Positions 8,146 to 16,935 of a DNA stretch of 64,000 nucleotides are shown here, piece by piece. This DNA comes from Marivirga arenosa (lineage in GTDB: Bacteria; Bacteroidota; Bacteroidia; Cytophagales; Cyclobacteriaceae): contig NZ_CP129968.2 in assembly GCF_030503875.2 (NCBI RefSeq), forward strand, positions 3,436,001 to 3,500,000, given 5' to 3'. The first letter of the stretch is position 1. Every line of letters begins with the position of its first letter. The position numbers and the translations under genes are program-made. A model generated the notes under the pieces. The model was not told the DNA's origin. It did not search any database and was given only the letters and a program-made list of their open reading frames with translations.

Positions 8146-9171
8146 TTAGCTTTCTTTAGCTAAGGCTTGCTCCCAATCCCAAGCAGACTTCAGCATCTCT
8201 TCTAAACCTCTTTTGGTTTTAAATCCTAGTTCGGTTTCAGATTTTGTCGTATCAGCATATACTGCTTCAACATCTCCTGGTCTTCTCTCAACTATTTCAT
8301 AAGGAATTTTAATGCAAGTAGCTTTCTCAAAGCTATTTACCATGTCAAGTACTGAATAACCATTACCTGATCCAATATTGAATACGTTAAATGAATTTTC
8401 GGATTGTTTATTAGCAAACTCCATCGCACCGATATGGGCATCTGCTACATCAGATACATGTATATAATCTCTAATACAAGTTCCATCAGCAGTATTCCAA
8501 TCCCCACCAAAAATGTTGAGTTTATCCCTTTTCCCACTTGCTGTTTCAGTAATATAAGGAACCAAATGATGAGGTGGTCCTGACTGAAACTCTCCTATTA
8601 ATGATGATTCATGAGCTCCAATTGGATTAAAGTACCTTAATGAGACTACCTTAATGGGATGTGCGACACTTGCATCTCTTAAAATATCTTCACATATTTT
8701 TTTTGTATTTCCATATGGAGAAACAGCTGGTTTTATTGGAGCCTCTTCAGAAACAGGTAAATTATCAGGATTACCGTATACAGTGCATGAGGATGAAAAA
8801 ACAATAGAATGCACATCAAATTCATTCATACACTCCAATAAGTTAATAGTTGAAGTTAGGTTATTATAATAATAATGTAAGGGTTGTTCAACTGATTCTC
8901 CGACTAATAATACAGCCGCAAAATGAATAACCCCTATAATCTGGTTGTTATTACTCCAAAAGACTTCTTGTAACTGCTCCTTATCCCTCATTTCTACTTG
9001 TTGAAATGAGGGGCGCTTTCCAGTAATTTTTTCGATTCTTTCTAAAACAGAAACATCACTGTTAGAAAGATTATCAATTATCAAGGGGTCGTATCCTTGA
9101 TTTATCAATTCTACAACCGTATGAGAACCTATATACCCTAAACCACCCGTAACTAATACCTTATTTGCCAT
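8146..9171 (-). CDS. galE: UDP-glucose 4-epimerase
   Basis: This extended SDR enzyme has the NAD-binding TGGLGYIG motif at 8-15, active-site Ser126-128 (FSSSCTVYG) and the YxxxK pair Tyr153/Lys157 (SPYGNTK). Conserved SLRYFNPIGAH and the downstream GDWNTADGTCIRDYIHV segment identify GalE specifically rather than a generic SDR. It interconverts UDP-glucose and UDP-galactose (sometimes UDP-GlcNAc/GalNAc) for exopolysaccharide or lipopolysaccharide. It is the last gene of ugd-uxs-galE and overlaps uxs by one base (TAATG). Confidence 0.96.
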   Translation of the reverse strand: MANKVLVTGGLGYIGSHTVVELINQGYDPLIIDNLSNSDVSVLERIEKITGKRPSFQQVEMRDKEQLQEVFWSNNNQIIGVIHFAAVLLVGESVEQPLHYYYNNLTSTINLLECMNEFDVHSIVFSSSCTVYGNPDNLPVSEEAPIKPAVSPYGNTKKICEDILRDASVAHPIKVVSLRYFNPIGAHESSLIGEFQSGPPHHLVPYITETASGKRDKLNIFGGDWNTADGTCIRDYIHVSDVADAHIGAMEFANKQSENSFNVFNIGSGNGYSVLDMVNSFEKATCIKIPYEIVERRPGDVEAVYADTTKSETELGFKTKRGLEEMLKSAWDWEQALAKES

Positions 9172-10163
9172 TACTTCACTATGTATTTATCAAATTCTTT
9201 ATGCTCCTTTTGGAATAACTTTTCTTTATCAAGTGACTTAAAATAATCATAAGTTATTTTCAAACCTTCTTTTCTATTCACTTTTGGTTCCCAACTTAAT
9301 AATTCTTTCGCTTTAGTAATATCTGGTTGTCTTTGCTTAGGATCGTCTTTAGGAAGATCTTTATAGACCACCTTTTGTTTAGTACCGGTAAGCTTGATAA
9401 TTTCCTCTGCAAATTCTGATATTGTAATCTCATCAGGGTTACCAATATTTACTGGGTATGCATGATCACTCAAAAGTAAACGATAGATTCCTTCTACTAA
9501 ATCATCAACATAACAGAAAGATCGAGTTTGAGAACCATCTCCAAAAACAGTCAAGTCCTCCCCTCTTAGGGCTTGCCCAATAAATGCTGGCAATACTCTT
9601 CCATCATTTAATCTCATGCGTGGCCCGTATGTATTAAATATCCTTACGATTCTAGTTTCTAATTGATGGTAGGTATGGTAAGCCATTGTAATAGATTCCA
9701 TGAATCTTTTAGCTTCATCATAAACACCTCTAGGGCCTATTGGATTTACATTTCCATAATAATCTTCCGTTTGAGGATGGACCATAGGATCTCCGTAAAC
9801 CTCAGAAGTTGAAGCCACTAATATTCTAGCTTTTTTCTCCTTTGCTAAACCTAATAAGTTATGAGTTCCGTGAGCTCCTACTTTTAGAGTTTGAATCGGG
9901 ATTTTCAGGTAATCAATGGGACTTGCTGGTGAGGCGAAGTGAAGTATATATTTTAGTTCACCCGAGACATGAACATATTTACTCACATCATGGTGATAAA
10001 ATTCAAAATATTCATTTCCCATTAAATGGGAAATATTATCCATAGAGCCTGTAATAAGATTATCCATTCCAATTACGTGATAACCTTCTTTAATGAATCT
10101 ATCACAAAGATGAGACCCTAAAAAACCTGCTGCTCCAGTGATTAATACTCTTTCCTTTCCCAT
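9171..10163 (-). CDS. uxs: UDP-glucuronate decarboxylase (UDP-xylose synthase)
   Basis: This SDR enzyme oxidises, decarboxylates and reduces UDP-glucuronate to UDP-xylose. The motifs are GAAGFLGS (10-17), the catalytic stretch STSEVYGDP with Glu121, Tyr148/Lys152 (GVYDEAK), and [17 protein letters not shown], which is diagnostic for UXS-type decarboxylases. The 330-residue size matches soluble bacterial forms without the membrane anchor of eukaryotic UXS. It lies 3 bases after ugd, which makes its substrate, and one base overlaps galE, so the trio forms one nucleotide-sugar operon. A close alternative is a dTDP-glucose dehydratase-like SDR, but the UXS signature is strong. Confidence 0.93.
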   Translation of the reverse strand: MGKERVLITGAAGFLGSHLCDRFIKEGYHVIGMDNLITGSMDNISHLMGNEYFEFYHHDVSKYVHVSGELKYILHFASPASPIDYLKIPIQTLKVGAHGTHNLLGLAKEKKARILVASTSEVYGDPMVHPQTEDYYGNVNPIGPRGVYDEAKRFMESITMAYHTYHQLETRIVRIFNTYGPRMRLNDGRVLPAFIGQALRGEDLTVFGDGSQTRSFCYVDDLVEGIYRLLLSDHAYPVNIGNPDEITISEFAEEIIKLTGTKQKVVYKDLPKDDPKQRQPDITKAKELLSWEPKVNRKEGLKITYDYFKSLDKEKLFQKEHKEFDKYIVK

Positions 10164-10166
10164 GAC

Positions 10167-11465
10167 TTATCGTCCTATACTAAAATATGTAAATCCTAAT
10201 TCCTGCATCTGATCTACTTCATACAAATTCCTTCCGTCAAGGATTAAAGGCTCCGAAAGTTCTTCCTGAATAACATCAAAATCGGGTGTTCTGAAAACAG
10301 GCCACTCTGTCATGATCATTAAAGCATCTGCTCCTTTCAATGCTTCATAAGGATTTTCAGCATAAGTGATTTTATCACCTATCTGCCCTTTTACATTCTC
10401 CATTGCTTCCGGATCATAAGCCTGAACTTTAGCACCTGCACTAATTAAGGCTTCTATATTGTATAAGGCAGGGGCTTCTCTAACATCATCTGTATTCGGT
10501 TTAAAAGCCAATCCCCACATAGCGATGGTTTTTCCTTCTAAATTATTTTTGAAATACCCATTCAAATTATCCATTAAACGTGTTTTTTGTGTGGTATTTA
10601 CATCCATCACAGCATTTAATATTTTGAAATCATATTGGGCATCTTTAGCCGATTTTGCTAATGCCTGCACATCTTTAGGGAAACAACTTCCTCCATATCC
10701 TATACCTGCAAATAAAAACCTTTTACCTATTCTGGTATCCGTACCAATTCCTTTTCTTACCATATCTACATTAGCACCTAAGCGTTCACATAGATTGGCA
10801 ATTTCATTCATAAAGGTAATTTTAGTTGCAAGGAATGAGTTAGCAGCATATTTAGTTAATTCTGCAGATCTTTCATCCATGAAAATAATAGGATTACCCT
10901 GACGCACTAATGGGGCATATAAACGCTCCATGATTTTTTTCGCCTTATCAGACTGAGTTCCTATCACTACTCTGTCGGGTTTCATGAAATCATCTACTGC
11001 AACACCTTCTCTTAAGAATTCAGGATTAGACACAACATCAAATTCAACCTTTGCATTTTTCACAATAGCGTTGTGAACCTTATCAGCTGTACCTACAGGT
11101 ACAGTGCTTTTATCAACTATTACAGCATATTTATCTAGAATATGTCCTAGATCATCCGCTACTTTTAATACATATTGCAGATCAGCTGCACCATCACCGC
11201 CTGGAGGGGTTGGCAAAGCTAGGAATATTACTTCAGCATCCTTAACACCTTCCTTAAGATCAGTGGTAAAATCTAATCTTTTTTGCTTTATATTTCTTTC
11301 AAAAATGGCTTCTAAGCCAGGCTCATAAATCGTTACTTTTCCTGATTGAAGCTTTTGAACTTTTACTTCATCTATATCAACACAAGTTACATGATTACCT
11401 GTTTCAGCGAAACATGTTCCTGTCACTAAGCCCACATAGCCTGTTCCAATTACTGCTATCTTCAT
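10167..11465 (-). CDS. ugd: UDP-glucose 6-dehydrogenase
   Basis: Ugd oxidises UDP-glucose twice to UDP-glucuronate. The sequence has the N-terminal NAD-binding GTGYVGLVTG (7-16), the NPEFLREG segment, catalytic Cys261 in GYGGSCFPKD, and the C-terminal UDP-binding domain containing WGLAFKPNTDDVREAP. At 432 residues it is the standard bacterial length. It heads the ugd-uxs-galE operon. Its leader begins just past the terminator hairpin of the TonB receptor gene at 11500-11525, and I find no clear TAnnTTTG box in the short remaining leader. Confidence 0.97.
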   Translation of the reverse strand: MKIAVIGTGYVGLVTGTCFAETGNHVTCVDIDEVKVQKLQSGKVTIYEPGLEAIFERNIKQKRLDFTTDLKEGVKDAEVIFLALPTPPGGDGAADLQYVLKVADDLGHILDKYAVIVDKSTVPVGTADKVHNAIVKNAKVEFDVVSNPEFLREGVAVDDFMKPDRVVIGTQSDKAKKIMERLYAPLVRQGNPIIFMDERSAELTKYAANSFLATKITFMNEIANLCERLGANVDMVRKGIGTDTRIGKRFLFAGIGYGGSCFPKDVQALAKSAKDAQYDFKILNAVMDVNTTQKTRLMDNLNGYFKNNLEGKTIAMWGLAFKPNTDDVREAPALYNIEALISAGAKVQAYDPEAMENVKGQIGDKITYAENPYEALKGADALMIMTEWPVFRTPDFDVIQEELSEPLILDGRNLYEVDQMQELGFTYFSIGR

Positions 11466-11499
11466 TTATATAGTAAAATTTTAATCCCGTGATTTAAAC

Positions 11500-11525
11500 A
11501 AAGGATTGGTTAAATCCAATCCTTT
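11500..11525 (-). terminator. Intrinsic terminator after the TonB-dependent receptor
   Basis: A perfect 10-bp stem (AAAGGATTGG / CCAATCCTTT) with a 6-base loop lies 70 bases beyond the receptor stop codon. On the minus strand it is followed by a T-rich stretch (GTTTAAATC), weak as a U-tract but consistent with termination before ugd. Confidence 0.7.
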
Positions 11526-11594
11526 ATATTTTGATTCAAAATTAAACTATAATTTGATAGAAATTAAAATATTCTGGGATTTATGAGTACTAAT

Positions 11595-13982
11595 TTAAAA
11601 ATCTATAACTACTCCTAAATTCGGGAGTAATGAACTATTGCTTACGTCTTCAATCCTTACTAATTCCCTAGGTTGAATAATATCTCCCATATCATCTCTT
11701 CTCAAGCCAAAGCTAGGTTCTGACGGTAAGTCTTGAACAAATGCATTTTGTACTTCAAAAAATATGTTGAAAGTCCAATTGTCAAAGTTCCATTTTTTAT
11801 CAATTCTAATATCGGTTTGGTTAAATGGATCTAGTAATAAATCACCTTGTCTTGAATAATCTCTTACAATAGAAGGATAAGCTCTAAGCGTTGCTTCCTG
11901 ATCGACTGGTGCTAGTGGAGTTCTACCTAAGTATCTGACTCTTGCACTTAATTCCCAATTATTCCCAAACTTATAGCCCCCAGTAAATGTGATTAGGTTT
12001 TGATTATCCCATGTCGATCTTAAATATTCATCCTTATCAAAGCCTGTAAACTCACTTCTATAAAGCGTATAAGCTAAAATCGCATAAAAATCTTTTGTTA
12101 ATTTACGTTGGTATAAAAATTCCATTCCATAGGTTCTTCCCAATCCAACGCTTTCAATTTCTTCATTACCTAAGACTGAAAAGCCTCCTCCTAAATTGGC
12201 AAGTGAAACACTGTCTATAACAGAAACTGGATAGTTATCATATCTTTTATAAAACCCTTCAATACTAAATCTAGAAGAAGGGGTTACTAAATATTCAATT
12301 CCAGCAACTAAATGATCACTTTGAATATATTCAGCATCACGATTTAAAAACTCTCCATTTTCATTTGCGAATCCTAAAATGGTATATGGAGGGATTTTAT
12401 AATACCTACCAGCTGATGCATTTATAGTCCATTTTCGCTTTTCATCCAACGTATAAGAAATTGACGCTCTCGGACTGAAGGTTTTATAAATTTCATTTCC
12501 ACTTTCCGTAAATGTGTTCCCATCAAACCTAAAACCTGCAGATAAACCTAATCTATCATTTAGAAAATTCCTAGAAGCTTGAGCATTTGCTCCATATCGG
12601 GTAAAATTGAAGTTATTTTCATAACTAAATCCTCTTCTGTCGCCTGCAAAATCAGTGCTATTTGTATAAATAGCTTCTTGAACAATAAAACCGCTATTGA
12701 TAGTCCAATCTTCCAAGAATTTAGTGTAATTATATCTCAATTTTATTTCTTGCTCTTGGGAATTATTGCTGAACACTAAGCCTTCTTGGTTTACATTATC
12801 TTGAAATTGCTCAAATTGATTATTTAAAATATTAGTGCTTAGTGCAGTTGTCATAAAGCCTGAATTATCTTTAAACCTTCGTTTCCAACTAAGACCAGAT
12901 GTGGTACTCCATTGCTTAATTACAGGTATTTGGTCTAATACTGCTTGTTGTTCAGGACTAAAATCATCTGGCGCATTAATAGTTAAATCATCTATTGAAC
13001 CTACACCTGTAAAAATTAACTCATTGTAATCATCAATTTTATGAGAAAGCTTGTATTGATAATCCCAGTAATCGGGTAAAAAAGGTAAATCAATCGCTTG
13101 AAACAGTAATTGCAAATATGATCTTCTTACTGATGCTATAAACGAAGTATTACTTCTTTCTTCATCTTCCTTCTTAAATAACGGACCTTCAGTTGTGATA
13201 GCCGCCTCACTACTACTTAAGCGAAAATTATTTCTAAATTCTCGTCTATTCCCATCTCTTTGGTCAAATTGTAGCACGCCTGACAAAACATTATCATATT
13301 GACTTGCAAAAGCACTTGAAGAAAGTGTAACTCCTTCAAAAAAAGAAACATTTAATAAGCCAACAGGTCCTCCTGCACTACCTTGCGTACTAAAATGATT
13401 GATATTTGGGATTTCAATACCATCAAGATAGTAAACGTTTTCATTTGGAGCACCTCCTCTAATAATGATATCATTCCTAAATCCTCCTACAGAGCCACTC
13501 ACTCCAGGTAATGATTGCGCTACTTTCGCTATATCATTATTTCCACCAGGATAAGTAGCTATTTCTTCAGGAGATAATTTCTGTATTGATAAAGGTGTCT
13601 CTTCATTCTTTATAAAGGGATTAGCTCGCACTGTAACGCCTTCTAATGTTTCCACATCTTGACTTAATTCGAAATTAACGTTTGGAATACCCCCTGATCT
13701 TACTGTTACATTAAACCTAGAGCTCTTTTGATAACCAACATATGAGGCCGTAACTGTATAGGACTGAGGTTCAATATTTTTAATTTCATAATAACCATCA
13801 ATATTTGTAACAGCACCTAACTGAGTTCCTTCAATTATTACACTAGCACCAATCAGAGGTTCTTCAGTTTTGGCATCCCTTACATATCCTCCGAAACTAG
13901 CCTTAGTCTGCCCGAATGATTCAAATGATGTTGTAAAAACAATTAATATTGTAATAACTAAGCTAAAAATGTAGCGTTTCAT
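11595..13982 (-). CDS. TonB-dependent outer-membrane receptor with carboxypeptidase-regulatory-like domain
   Basis: A signal peptide ending at SFG-QT precedes a CarboxypepD_reg-like beta-sandwich (about 28-115, containing GYVRDAKTEEPLIGASV), then a plug domain (about 130-240, NDIIIRGGAPNENVYYLDGI) and a long barrel of alternating aromatic strands to the C-terminus. The 795-residue length is moderate for this class. No SusD partner follows, so it is not an obvious SusCD glycan importer; the ligand is unknown. The gene stands alone, flanked by the MarR gene upstream and a terminator downstream. Its ATG is preceded at 2 bases by the 12-mer AAACTTAAACAA, identical in sequence and offset to that of the ECF sigma gene. 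Confidence 0.93.
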   Translation of the reverse strand: MKRYIFSLVITILIVFTTSFESFGQTKASFGGYVRDAKTEEPLIGASVIIEGTQLGAVTNIDGYYEIKNIEPQSYTVTASYVGYQKSSRFNVTVRSGGIPNVNFELSQDVETLEGVTVRANPFIKNEETPLSIQKLSPEEIATYPGGNNDIAKVAQSLPGVSGSVGGFRNDIIIRGGAPNENVYYLDGIEIPNINHFSTQGSAGGPVGLLNVSFFEGVTLSSSAFASQYDNVLSGVLQFDQRDGNRREFRNNFRLSSSEAAITTEGPLFKKEDEERSNTSFIASVRRSYLQLLFQAIDLPFLPDYWDYQYKLSHKIDDYNELIFTGVGSIDDLTINAPDDFSPEQQAVLDQIPVIKQWSTTSGLSWKRRFKDNSGFMTTALSTNILNNQFEQFQDNVNQEGLVFSNNSQEQEIKLRYNYTKFLEDWTINSGFIVQEAIYTNSTDFAGDRRGFSYENNFNFTRYGANAQASRNFLNDRLGLSAGFRFDGNTFTESGNEIYKTFSPRASISYTLDEKRKWTINASAGRYYKIPPYTILGFANENGEFLNRDAEYIQSDHLVAGIEYLVTPSSRFSIEGFYKRYDNYPVSVIDSVSLANLGGGFSVLGNEEIESVGLGRTYGMEFLYQRKLTKDFYAILAYTLYRSEFTGFDKDEYLRSTWDNQNLITFTGGYKFGNNWELSARVRYLGRTPLAPVDQEATLRAYPSIVRDYSRQGDLLLDPFNQTDIRIDKKWNFDNWTFNIFFEVQNAFVQDLPSEPSFGLRRDDMGDIIQPRELVRIEDVSNSSLLPNLGVVIDF

Positions 13983-13984
13983 TT

Positions 13985-13996
13985 TTGTTTAAGTTT
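13985..13996 (-). promoter_or_regulatory. Leader 12-mer AAACTTAAACAA two bases before the TonB receptor start
   Basis: It is identical in sequence and position to the element before the ECF sigma gene at 18929-18940. It could be an A-rich translation-initiation element or a shared regulatory site. The rest of the 13983-14073 gap holds no TAnnTTTG box on either strand. Confidence 0.35.
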
Positions 13997-14073
13997 TAAA
14001 TTTATTTTTATTACAAAACCATAACTTTTTTATTACAATGTTGTTTCAATATCGATAAAAATATTTTCAAAAA

Positions 14074-14727
14074 ATGTTAGATAACGGAATTAAGCTTCTC
14101 CAACTTTATCAAAATTTCCTAAAAAAGAATCCAAATGCTAGTCTTAGTGACTTTGGGAAAAGTCTAGCATCATCTGATAAAAGTGAAATTCATGAGGATG
14201 AGATTGAAGAAATGAGTAAAAAAATGCCATTTCCATTTCCCGCTAAATCAGCAGATGAATATATAGGTTGGGCTTGGGGAAGATTAATGAATTTCAGTCA
14301 AATATGGGAGAAAAAAGCATTTGCTAATCAACCCATTCATAATTTAACTGAATTTGGAGTAGCTCTTTATGTATTAAGCCATGAAAACTGTAGTAAATCA
14401 GAAGTTGCAAATCATTCCTTACAAGAAAAGACCACCATTTTTGAAACTATAAAAAGATTGGTCAGAAATGGTATTATTAATGAGAAGGAGAATCTTAAAG
14501 ATAAAAGAAGCAAACAACTATCCATATCTAAAAAAGGACAAATCGCTTGTTTTAGTGTTATGGGCACTGCAAATGATATCAGTAAACACCTGGTAGGAAA
14601 TTTAAGTAAAGAGGAGAAAATCAATTTATTTGATTACCTTATCAAATTAGATGAATACCATCAATACTGTTATGATAATTATAAAGATGAAAACTGGGAG
14701 AAACTGAAAGAGGAGATGATAGGCTAG
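14074..14727 (+). CDS. MarR-family winged-helix transcriptional regulator
   Basis: The C-terminal 140 residues form a MarR-like winged helix: the recognition region SKSEVANHSLQEKTTIFETIKRLVRNGIINEKENLKDKRSKQLSISKKGQ (given here as a description of residues about 109-160) has the helix-turn-helix and the basic D-KRSKQ wing. The first about 60 residues are an acidic helical extension beyond a minimal MarR protein. It lies divergent from the TonB receptor and its stop overlaps the crtZ stop by 4 bases in convergent orientation. It could control either neighbour, but no operator can be assigned from sequence. The effector is unknown. Confidence 0.8.
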   Translation: MLDNGIKLLQLYQNFLKKNPNASLSDFGKSLASSDKSEIHEDEIEEMSKKMPFPFPAKSADEYIGWAWGRLMNFSQIWEKKAFANQPIHNLTEFGVALYVLSHENCSKSEVANHSLQEKTTIFETIKRLVRNGIINEKENLKDKRSKQLSISKKGQIACFSVMGTANDISKHLVGNLSKEEKINLFDYLIKLDEYHQYCYDNYKDENWEKLKEEMIG

Positions 14728-15209
14728 GCTTTTGCTCTACTTTTATTTTCTTTTACCTCATACTTCTTAGGTGCATATAGAAACCCAAAAGCTTCAGCAC
14801 CTTCCTTTGTATGGACTTCATGATGTATATAGTGTGCACGAATCATTCTTCTTAAATATGAATTTTTCGCTTTAAACTTAATTTTAACTCTTCTATGTAC
14901 TAATATATCATGAAATAAAACATAGAAAACCCCATAGCATGCTACTCCTATTCCAACAAAAAGCAACCATCTAACTTCTGGAAACTCAATACCTGCCATT
15001 ATTAAAGAAGCTGAGGGAATACTAAAAACCACTGCAAATAAATCATTTCTTTCTAAAGCATGGTTATGCACTTTATGATGAGATCTATGCCAAGTCCATA
15101 AAAATCCATGCATTATATATTTGTGGGTAAACCACGCTACCCCCTCCATGAAAAGAAATGTACCTACAACTAGAAAAGCGTAGAATAAAATGGTTAATAC
15201 TTCTGACAT
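14724..15209 (-). CDS. crtZ: Beta-carotene 3-hydroxylase (CrtZ, fatty-acid hydroxylase superfamily)
   Basis: This di-iron membrane enzyme adds 3-hydroxyl groups to beta-ionone rings, giving zeaxanthin-type carotenoids. All His clusters are present: His29/His34 (HKYIMH), His41/44/45 (HRSHH), His100/His105 (HDILVH) and His126/129/130 (HYIHH). Hydrophobic segments lie at about 5-25 and 58-97. At 161 residues it matches bacterial CrtZ rather than longer sterol desaturases. It is the last gene of the carotenoid operon, 17 bases after ispH. No lycopene cyclase gene accompanies it, so the ring substrate must be made by an enzyme encoded elsewhere. Confidence 0.93.
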   Translation of the reverse strand: MSEVLTILFYAFLVVGTFLFMEGVAWFTHKYIMHGFLWTWHRSHHKVHNHALERNDLFAVVFSIPSASLIMAGIEFPEVRWLLFVGIGVACYGVFYVLFHDILVHRRVKIKFKAKNSYLRRMIRAHYIHHEVHTKEGAEAFGFLYAPKKYEVKENKSRAKA

Positions 15210-15226
15210 ATTTCTACAATAACACT

Positions 15227-16072
15227 TTAATATTTTAATAATTCATCTCTCACTTGCTCCATTAACCACATTGGAGTAGAAGTAGCTCCACAGATTCCTA
15301 CAGAGTCGTTATTTGAAAACCATTCTTTGTTTAGTTCAGATATATTGGAGATGAAATAAGTATTTGGATTTTTATCTTTACAAACATTATAAAGCACCTT
15401 ACCATTAGAGGATTTAGTGCCTGAAACAAAAATAACCTTGTCAAATTCTCCAGCAAAAGAACGTAATTCTTTATCTCTGTTAGATACCTGACGACAGATA
15501 GTATCATTTGCATTTACACTAATTCCTGCTTCAGTGAGTATCTCTTTAATTTTGTAAAAGTTATCCGTACTCTTTGTAGTTTGGCTATATAAAGTTAATT
15601 CTTTAGGTAAGGTCGCAATATCCAGTTCATTTATATCCTGAAAAACAACTGCTTCCTGATTTGTTTGTCCTAAAAGGCCTTCCACTTCAGCATGCCCATG
15701 TTTACCATAAATATAGATCTGCTCTTTCTTATCAAAGGAATTCTTAATTCTATTTTGTAGTTTTAAAACAACAGGACAAGAGGCGTCAACTAAAGTTAGA
15801 TTATTCTCAATTGCTAATTTATAGGTTGAAGGAGGCTCTCCGTGTGCGCGGATTAATACCTTTTCATCTTTTAAATTTTTTAAAACCTCTCTATCAATTA
15901 TTCTAAGTCCTTTTGCTTCTAATCTTTTTACTTCTTCATCATTATGAACAATATCACCTAAACAATATAGGTAGCCCTGTTCTTCAAGCATATCTTCTGC
16001 CATTTCAATGGCATAAACTACTCCAAAGCAAAAGCCTGAACTATTATCGATTTTTACATTTAGGTTCATCAT
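15227..16072 (-). CDS. ispH: 4-hydroxy-3-methylbut-2-enyl diphosphate reductase
   Basis: IspH is the [4Fe-4S] enzyme that makes IPP and DMAPP in the last MEP step. The three cluster cysteines are present: Cys15 (SGFCFGV), Cys99 (DASCPV) and the one in NDTICRQVSNR. His residues in RAHGEP and GKHGHAEV are the usual substrate-binding ones. I chose the ATG at 16072 (the next codon is also ATG) over an in-frame TTG at 16078. It sits between crtB (8 bases upstream) and crtZ (17 bases downstream), so this housekeeping enzyme is transcribed with the carotenoid genes, which should raise precursor supply when pigments are made. Confidence 0.95.
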   Translation of the reverse strand: MMNLNVKIDNSSGFCFGVVYAIEMAEDMLEEQGYLYCLGDIVHNDEEVKRLEAKGLRIIDREVLKNLKDEKVLIRAHGEPPSTYKLAIENNLTLVDASCPVVLKLQNRIKNSFDKKEQIYIYGKHGHAEVEGLLGQTNQEAVVFQDINELDIATLPKELTLYSQTTKSTDNFYKIKEILTEAGISVNANDTICRQVSNRDKELRSFAGEFDKVIFVSGTKSSNGKVLYNVCKDKNPNTYFISNISELNKEWFSNNDSVGICGATSTPMWLMEQVRDELLKY

Positions 16073-16080
16073 GGGCAAAT

Positions 16081-16923
16081 TTAAAGAGTGTTCAACTGAT
16101 GTTTTACATAACTACCCAATAACAGAAATAGTTTTTTTGAATCTGGAACTCTTACTCTTTGTTCCATTATTTTATTTGGTGAAAACCGCTTAATCTTATC
16201 AAATAATTTCAAATAATAAGTATAGGCTAAATAAACACCCCATCTGGCACCTCTTGGTAATTCAACTATACCTTTGTAGGCATGATCGAAATCCTTTTGA
16301 ATATCTGCTTCTATTTTTTCTTTGTGAGATACGGAGAAATCATTAAAATCTACTCCTGGAAAATAAACTCTACCTCTTTCATAATAATCTGATTTAATAT
16401 CTCTAAGGAAGTTTACCTTTTGAAAAGCAGACCCTAGGCTTTTTGCGAAGGGTAATAATCTTTGATATTCCTTTTCATCACCATCGCAAAAAACTTTTAA
16501 ACACATTAAGCCCACTACTTCAGCAGAACCATAAATGTATTCCTCATAAGATTCCTGCTGATAATCAATATCTAGCAAATCCATTTCCATACTATGTAGG
16601 AAAGCTTCAATTAAAGCATGATCAATTTGGTATTGATTCACTACCATTTGAAAGCAATGTAAAACAGGATTTAAACTAATTTCATCTTTAATAGCAGTAT
16701 AAGTATTACTTTTAAACTCTCTTAATAAGGACGCTTTATCCTTTTCATGAAAAGTATCTACGATTTCATCTGCATATCTCACGAAGCCATAAATTGCATA
16801 AATAGGATAATGAAATTTCTTATCTAGGCTTTTAATTCCTAAACTGAATGAAGTGCTATATCGATTAGTAATAAGCTTACTACACTCAAAAGTGGTCTGA
16901 TTAAAAAGTTCTTTAGCATCCAT
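16081..16923 (-). CDS. crtB: Phytoene synthase
   Basis: CrtB condenses two geranylgeranyl diphosphates into phytoene, the first committed carotenoid step. Both aspartate-rich motifs are visible: DEIVD at 52-56 and the DIKSDYYERGR stretch near 180. The remaining sequence is all-alpha, of the squalene/phytoene synthase fold, and 280 residues is a normal bacterial length. It lies 12 bases after crtI. A squalene-synthase-like alternative is disfavoured by the crtI neighbour. Confidence 0.95.
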   Translation of the reverse strand: MDAKELFNQTTFECSKLITNRYSTSFSLGIKSLDKKFHYPIYAIYGFVRYADEIVDTFHEKDKASLLREFKSNTYTAIKDEISLNPVLHCFQMVVNQYQIDHALIEAFLHSMEMDLLDIDYQQESYEEYIYGSAEVVGLMCLKVFCDGDEKEYQRLLPFAKSLGSAFQKVNFLRDIKSDYYERGRVYFPGVDFNDFSVSHKEKIEADIQKDFDHAYKGIVELPRGARWGVYLAYTYYLKLFDKIKRFSPNKIMEQRVRVPDSKKLFLLLGSYVKHQLNTL

Positions 16924-16935
16924 AAGCTTTTATTT

